This document shows, one piece after another, positions 60,701 to 64,000 of a stretch of DNA of 64,000 nt; the first letter of the stretch is position 1, and the number at the start of each line of letters is the position of its first letter. The stretch spans positions 2,046,001 through 2,110,000 of the forward strand of contig NZ_CP100454.1 in NCBI RefSeq assembly GCF_024228315.1, read 5' to 3'. The position numbers and the translations under genes are program-made. The DNA is from Halomarina pelagica (GTDB taxonomy: Archaea; Halobacteriota; Halobacteria; Halobacteriales; Haloarculaceae). Below the pieces are notes generated by a model. It was not told the origin of the DNA. It did no database searches and saw only the letters and a program-made list of their open reading frames with translations.

Positions 60701-61010
60701 CGGGGCGGTCGGTCACGTCGTAGCCGCACATCCGCTTGTAGCGGATGTAGGCGTCCTTCAGCGACTTGTTCCACGTCGTCCCCATGTGGGCCGCGCCGCT
60801 CGTGTAGGGGGGCCCGTCGACGAAGAAGAACCGCTCTGCGCCCTCCCGGTTGCGCTTGGTCTGCTCGTAGGCGTCAACGTCCCGCCAGTACTCGCGGACG
60901 CGCGCCTCGACCGCGTCCGGATCGTACTGGTCGTCTACCTCCCCGAACCGTCGTCGGAGCCCGGAGGACTCCGCGCCCGACTCGGGGGCGCTGTCGGCGC
61001 TATCGCTCAT
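57759..61010 (-). CDS. ileS: Isoleucyl-tRNA synthetase
   Basis: 1083 residues from ATG 61010. Class I signatures are PYTSGAAHMGTTWNKSLKDAY (the HIGH-type site, here HMGT) and KMSKS in EDGRKMSKSIGNVVTPREAL. The editing domain carries IWTTTPWTIPANTFVAVDEA, and the anticodon-side region has a DUF5915-like C-terminus (RVQEMRKDLDLDIEAEVRVD). It charges tRNA-Ile and clears valine. The in-frame ATG five codons upstream is unlikely. The gene faces the small gene above with 23 bases between stops. Confidence 0.97.
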   Translation of the reverse strand: MSDSADSAPESGAESSGLRRRFGEVDDQYDPDAVEARVREYWRDVDAYEQTKRNREGAERFFFVDGPPYTSGAAHMGTTWNKSLKDAYIRYKRMCGYDVTDRPGYDMHGLPIETKVEEKLGFANKKDIEEFGMEAFIEACKEYADEQLEGLQDDFRSFGVWMDWENPYRTVTPEYMEAAWWGFARAHERGLVDRGKRSITQCPRCETAIAKNEVEYHEIESPSIYVTFPLRDREGSLVIWTTTPWTIPANTFVAVDEAADYVAVDAERDGETDRLYLAEAMVEDVLKRGRYEDYEVVEELSGADMLGWEYDHPLAEEVPTHPAGEGAGRVYHADYVEVDRTGLVHSAPGHGQEDFERGRELDLEIFCPVGPDGVYTEQGGAYAGEFVRDANDDIIADLDAKGLLLADETTRHDYGQCWRCGTDIVFLATDQWFVTVTDVKEEMLSNIEDSEWHPPEARDNRFRKFIEGSPDWNVSRQRYWGIPIPIWVPEGWDGDMEGVIVVGTREELAERVDQDVDPEDVDLHRPTVDHLTITEGGVTYERVPDVFDVWLDSSVASWGTLNYPAETADFEELWPADLIMEAHDQTRGWFWSQLGMGTTAMGEIPYREVLMHGWALAEDGRKMSKSIGNVVTPREALERHGADPMRLFLLSVNPQGEDMRFSWDEMATMQRDLNILWNVFRFPLPYMRMDGFDPDAVGVGDVPLELADEWVLSRLQSTKREMTAHWEEFRQDRALDALLEFVVEDVSRFYIQVVRERMWAEEASDSKRAAYATLYRVLLETVQLLAPYAPYVADDVYATLTGEAGYDTVHMCDWPEPDEALLREDLEADVDVLRGIEEAGANARQQAERKLRWPVPRVVVAANDAEAARAAREHAPLLRERLNAREVEVVAPDESWEELRYSAQADMSVLGPAFGPRAQEVMRALNDARVSEATLDALEASVNDRLDEPVELTDEMVEFVTETPDDVAGTVFSTNGGERGVVYVDTSITEDIESEGYAREVIRRVQEMRKDLDLDIEAEVRVDLDVGDDRVARLVREHEDLIAREVRAAEFGDVADGHRREWEVEGVEMSIAVEPLATPEPSD

Positions 61011-61100
61011 GGGTGAGAAACGCACCCCCGAAGGTAAAGGCGAATCGGTCCGACAGGTGGGGCCGTCAGCGGTCGCGCGGACGACGGTACGATCGGACGA

Positions 61101-61337
61101 TCAGGCCAGGAGCGCCCGCGCCCGGGGGAGCAGGTGGCCGGTCGCCACGAGGTACGCCCCGCCGAGCGCGACCGCGCCCATGGCGAGCATCCAGAGGCCG
61201 AGCGTCTGGTCGGTTCCGAGCGTGGTGAGTCCCGCCTGTTCGGTGAGCAGACCGACGCCCGTCAGCGCGACCGTCACGGCCGCGTAGACGAGCACGGAGA
61301 GCGCCTCGAGCGCGGGTTCGAGCAACGCGTCGTTCAC
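61101..61337 (-). CDS. Small two-helix membrane protein
   Basis: 78 residues from ATG 61337. Two hydrophobic helices: LSVLVYAAVTVALTGVGLLT and LGLWMLAMGAVALGGAYLVA, with a short polar turn. Amino-acid choice and third-position GC match coding DNA. No family is recognised. The start region has an A+T-rich patch on the 61338-61432 side, shared with the divergent small gene. Confidence 0.6.
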   Translation of the reverse strand: MNDALLEPALEALSVLVYAAVTVALTGVGLLTEQAGLTTLGTDQTLGLWMLAMGAVALGGAYLVATGHLLPRARALLA

Positions 61338-61432
61338 GGGGGAGGGTATCGCGCTCTCGGATAAACCACTTGCGGAACGTGTGCTATTCGCTCTCGAACA
61401 GGTTTATGCCCGAGGTGGCGAATACGTGAGGT

Positions 61433-61660
61433 ATGGGACGTTACGGTTCGCTCGATTACACTAGGCTCACGAAGGGCGGCTTCCTGCTCGGCCTCGCGCT
61501 GTTCCTCGTCGGGGCCATCGGGGGCGCGTTCGCCCCCGCGGTGCTCGGCTCGACGCCCGGCTGGCTCTCCACCGTCTTCGTTGACATGGAGGCCGTCGGC
61601 ATCCTCGTCGGCCTGCTCTCGCCCATCGTCTTCGGCGTCGTCCTCCCGCTGACGGAGTGA
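61433..61660 (+). CDS. Small membrane protein, haloarchaeal family
   Basis: 75 residues: MGRYGSLDYTRLTKGGFLLG, a hydrophobic segment (LALFLVGAIGGAFAPAVLG), then VGILVGLLSPIVFGVVLPLTE at the end. The start M-G-R-Y-G-x-L-D-Y and the ending L-P-L-T-E look like a conserved haloarchaeal small family (DUF7860, from memory and not certain). The stop overlaps the next gene's GTG (GTGA), coupling it to a DNA-repair enzyme. No function is known. Confidence 0.75.
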   Translation: MGRYGSLDYTRLTKGGFLLGLALFLVGAIGGAFAPAVLGSTPGWLSTVFVDMEAVGILVGLLSPIVFGVVLPLTE

Positions 61661-62289
61661 CGGTGTCGCCGCGGTACCCCGAGCCCGACGACCGCCTCGT
61701 CCTCGAACCCGACTGCCGGCGGTGCCCCGAACTCGCCGACGCCCGCGAGCGCATCTCGTGGGGCGTCGGACCCGCGAACGCCGATCTCGTGGTCGTCGGC
61801 GAGGCCCCCGGCGCGGGCGCGCCCGAGGCGGATCGCTGGCGGGGCGGCAACTGGACCGGCGTGGCCTACACCTCCCGCGCCTCGGGTCGGAAGGTGCGGG
61901 CGATGTTCGAGGAACTGGGCTACCCGGACGCCTACTACACGAACGCGGTGAAGTGCTTCCCGCCCGCCCCCGGGGGCGGCAACCGCGAACCCACCGACGA
62001 GGAGCGCGCGAACTGCCGCCCGCACCTCCTGCGCGAGATCGAACTGATCGACCCGGCGTGCGTCGTCGCCACCGGCAAGCACGCCGCGCGGTCGCTGCTC
62101 GCGGTCGAGGGACGCGAGGTCGACCGCTTTCTCGACCTCGTGCTCGAACCGCAGGCGTGTCCGACGCTCGGCGTTCCGGTCCTCCCCGTACTCCACCCCT
62201 CCTATCAGGAGGTCTGGATCGCGCGGCTGGGACACACCTACGAGTCCTACCGCGACGCGATCGGAGAGGCGCTGGCGGCGTACGTCTGA
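61657..62289 (+). CDS. Uracil-DNA glycosylase superfamily protein
   Basis: 210 residues from GTG 61657, overlapping the previous stop. Motifs: CRRCPELADARERI, VVGEAPGAGAPEADRWRGGN, the Cys-containing YTNAVKCFPPAPGGGNREPT and PVLHPSYQEVWIARLG. Four Cys suggest a 4Fe-4S cluster, as in families 4 and 5. The motif-one residues GEAPGAGA differ from those of the enzyme at 12154 (GEAPGAQE), so substrate choice may differ. Two paralogues in one window are a modest curiosity; uracil removal is the safe call. Confidence 0.87.
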   Translation: MTVSPRYPEPDDRLVLEPDCRRCPELADARERISWGVGPANADLVVVGEAPGAGAPEADRWRGGNWTGVAYTSRASGRKVRAMFEELGYPDAYYTNAVKCFPPAPGGGNREPTDEERANCRPHLLREIELIDPACVVATGKHAARSLLAVEGREVDRFLDLVLEPQACPTLGVPVLPVLHPSYQEVWIARLGHTYESYRDAIGEALAAYV

Positions 62290-62314
62290 CGCCAGCGCGT
62301 CCGTCCGCGGGTCG

Positions 62315-62662
62315 TCAGAGCCAGTCGTCCGGCAGTTCGTCTCGGTTGTCGTGCAGGAGGCGGATCGCCGGTTCGATCTCGCGGAAGTGCGGACCGGGAC
62401 CGATCGTCCCCCGCTCGCGATCCCAGGCGACGAAGCCCGCCGCCGCCAGCTTCGGCAGGTGGACGTGGCGGAGGCGCCCCCGACACTCTTCCGATAGCTC
62501 TCCCCGCGCCGTGAACGCGTCGACGCCGAACGCCTCCCCCTCCGATCGGCGTCTCCGACGGTACACTTCGAGGAGGAGTCGGCGGCGATAGCGGTCGCTG
62601 AGGACGTCGAACATCGCGTCGAGCGACGAAGCGACGTCGGATTCGTGGTGGTCTGTCGTCAT
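62315..62662 (-). CDS. Winged-helix regulator, DUF7344 type
   Basis: 115 residues from ATG 62662 (MTTDHHESDVASSLDAMFDV). The pattern LDAMFDVLSDRYRRRLLLEV is the typical first helix of haloarchaeal ArsR-like winged-helix proteins, followed by LRHVHLPKLAAAGFVAWDRE with the wing, and IEPAIRLLHDNRDELPDDWL at the end. It is cytosolic and binds DNA presumably as a dimer. No target is obvious from context. Confidence 0.85.
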   Translation of the reverse strand: MTTDHHESDVASSLDAMFDVLSDRYRRRLLLEVYRRRRRSEGEAFGVDAFTARGELSEECRGRLRHVHLPKLAAAGFVAWDRERGTIGPGPHFREIEPAIRLLHDNRDELPDDWL

Positions 62663-62872
62663 TTCGTGGGCGATAGGACACGCTCGTCGCCGTCGTGGGA
62701 ACTGCACGGATCGGAGCGACCCAACCAGTGTGATCTGACGCGCCGCGTGAGGAGATCCGGGCGACCGCGTGACCGCAGAACGTCGTGTCTGTCTCCCGGT
62801 ACTGGCCGAACGGTATTAATGCGTTCCGCGAACCGTGGTAGCGTTTACCCGTTCTCGTGCTAACGGAAAGCC

Positions 62873-63334
62873 ATGACCGTCGACCTCTCCGACCTCGCCC
62901 GGCGCGAGGTGACCGGACGCCGCGAGTTCACCGTCCAGCCCCGTCACGCGACGAACGTCTTCGGCGAGCAGGACGACCCGCCCGCGCTCCCCGCGGCGGC
63001 GGACGCGACGCCCGAGGAGGCCGTGCGCGTGCTCGGCTCGCCGTCCCTCCTCGCCTTCTGCGAGTTCGTCGGCCGGGAGTCGCTGCACGGACTCCTCCCG
63101 GACGGCACGGGCACGGTGGGCGAGCGCGCCGACCTCCGCCACCGGCGGGCCGCGCCCGTCGGGACGACCGTGGCCGTCGAGACGGACCTGGTCGGCGTCG
63201 AGGGCCGCCGCCTCGAACTGGCGGCGACCGCCTCGCGCGCGGGCGACGGCGCGGTCGTCGGGACGGCGGATCTCGTCTTCCGGGTCGTCGAGCGCGCGCG
63301 GTTCCGGGCGGCGCTGGAGGGACTGGAGGGGTGA
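62873..63334 (+). CDS. Hotdog-fold thioesterase (fluoroacetyl-CoA thioesterase-like)
   Basis: 153 residues. The FlK/thioesterase-like pattern is present: RHATNVFGEQDDP, VRVLGSPSLLAFCEFVGRES with the helix that packs into the hotdog, and RRAAPVGTTVAVETDLVGVE. Members hydrolyse acyl-CoA thioesters. The catalytic Thr/Glu/His set of FlK is only partly evident by eye, so the substrate is open. A TATA-like CGGTATTAATGC at 62811-62822 is the likely promoter, leaving about 40-50 bases of leader. Confidence 0.82.
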   Translation: MTVDLSDLARREVTGRREFTVQPRHATNVFGEQDDPPALPAAADATPEEAVRVLGSPSLLAFCEFVGRESLHGLLPDGTGTVGERADLRHRRAAPVGTTVAVETDLVGVEGRRLELAATASRAGDGAVVGTADLVFRVVERARFRAALEGLEG

Positions 63335-63396
63335 GAGCGACGGTCGGGGAGCCGGCCAGCCCCAACGCCTACCCTCCCGGCGTGCGTCCCCCTCCC

Positions 63397-64000
63397 ATGG
63401 ACACGAGCGAGCAACTGTACGACCGCGAGGCGACCGGGTGGCGGCGGGGCCTCTACGACGACGTCAAACGCACCTTCCGCGCGCCGGTGGTCAACTGGAT
63501 CTTCCGGACGGCGATGGCGAACGAACCCGCGTTCACCCGCTACGCGTGGGGGCAGGTCAAGCCGCTGTTCGAGACGCGCGCGTTCGCCCGGCTCACGGTC
63601 GAGTACCGCGACGCCGTGCTCTCGGAACTGGACGACCTCCCGGCCTACGACCCGGCGGCGCTCGGCGTCTCGCCGGCCGAGTTCGCCGAGTTGCGGGGGC
63701 AACTCGCCACCTTCGACGTCGTCGCGCCCCGCCTCGCCGTGCTCTTCGAGGCGATGGACCGGGCGCTCCACGGCGAGGCGGTGGGGACCGAACCGGCGGA
63801 CGACCCCGCGACGACCGCGCCGTTCCCCGACTGGCTCGACCGCGACCGGGGCGCGCCCCCGTCGATGACCCCGCCCGACGCGGTGCCGGGCGAGCTGTCG
63901 GGGACGGTCGAGTCGATCCGGGAGTTCCACGGTTTCGAGTCGAACCTGCCGAGCATCTACCGCTGTCTCGCGCAGTGGCCCGCCGCGCTCGACCGGCTGT
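63397..64000 (+). CDS. DehI-family halocarboxylic acid dehalogenase-like protein (3' end outside window)
   Basis: ATG 63397 opens a frame that runs off the window at 64000 (201 residues seen). The start is MDTSEQLYDREATGWRRGLY, then DDVKRTFRAPVVNWIFRTAM and ALHGEAVGTEP. I recognise this as the haloarchaeal group annotated as DehI-type halocarboxylic acid dehalogenase, an all-helical fold. The catalytic Asp region lies further on in the family and may be outside the window, so activity cannot be judged. Many haloarchaea carry this gene without known dehalogenation. Confidence 0.75.
   Translation, partial: MDTSEQLYDREATGWRRGLYDDVKRTFRAPVVNWIFRTAMANEPAFTRYAWGQVKPLFETRAFARLTVEYRDAVLSELDDLPAYDPAALGVSPAEFAELRGQLATFDVVAPRLAVLFEAMDRALHGEAVGTEPADDPATTAPFPDWLDRDRGAPPSMTPPDAVPGELSGTVESIREFHGFESNLPSIYRCLAQWPAALDRL

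Noticed and set aside
1-64000. tRNA, rRNA or CRISPR features
   Set aside because: I looked for T-arm and acceptor patterns and for regularly spaced direct repeats and found none.

Overview
The window is chromosomal DNA from a halophilic archaeon of the class Halobacteria. The evidence is high GC, strongly acidic proteins, Tat-type lipoprotein signals (twin Arg followed by a lipobox Cys), many ATGA/GTGA stop-start overlaps, TATA boxes about 25 bases before leaderless starts, and archaeal housekeeping genes: PolD large subunit with an intein, thermosome, A-type ATP synthase, Trm1 and a short-chain prenyl synthase. I do not assign a genus. I see no tRNA, rRNA, CRISPR array or intact insertion sequence.

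Layout. 1-446 is the end of a phenylacetyl-CoA epoxidase locus in which PaaD is split into two overlapping genes. 555-15408 is mostly housekeeping: acetyltransferases, thermosome, a Ca2+/Na+ exchanger, the divergent lrp/glnA pair, PAP2 and YihY membrane proteins, trm1, an isochorismatase-like hydrolase, a SWIM zinc protein, hisH, a uracil-DNA glycosylase, DUF99 and an MBL hydrolase. 15815-19984 encodes PolD DP2 with a 180-residue mini-intein exactly at the catalytic motif. 20169-29406 holds a beta-hydroxyacid dehydrogenase, idsA, an acetyltransferase, etfBA and several membrane or secreted proteins. 30074-39203 is the A-type ATP synthase cluster H-I-K-E-C-F-A-B-(gap)-D. 39282-44191 holds a prepilin peptidase, hisI, a coiled-coil protein, a very small Cys-rich ORF with a strong ribosome binding site, and glmM.

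44412-54062 is an iron-uptake island. It has four intact substrate-binding lipoproteins and one broken one, a flavin oxidoreductase, a FecCD/BtuC-type permease and an exporter-fold ABC transporter. The permease's own ATPase gene survives only as a deletion scar: its N-terminal leader and its C-terminal tail remain in different frames and everything between is gone. Pairs of DtxR-like palindromes (TTAGGC-NN-GCCTAA) bracket the TATA region of three promoters here and of a fourth at 57457-57503, which drives a small protein that looks frameshifted. 54077-64000 returns to ordinary genes: an aminotransferase, a beta-propeller protein, prs, ileS, small membrane proteins, a second uracil-DNA glycosylase, a winged-helix regulator, a hotdog thioesterase and the start of a DehI-like gene.

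The most unusual content is non-coding. Two dispersed families of hairpin elements occupy most of the larger intergenic gaps. Family A (six copies) has a conserved ACCTTTTAC/GTAAAAGCTGGA frame around a stem; five copies lie directly after the stop codon of a gene and the sixth lies upstream of the ATP synthase cluster. Family B (three copies) has conserved flanks around arms that differ in sequence between copies but stay complementary within each copy. Downstream of two A copies (6170-6483 and 11028-11362) lies a duplicated unit with a TATA box and a conserved sequence of about 90 bases that folds with pair-preserving substitutions, which I read as a pair of paralogous small-RNA genes.
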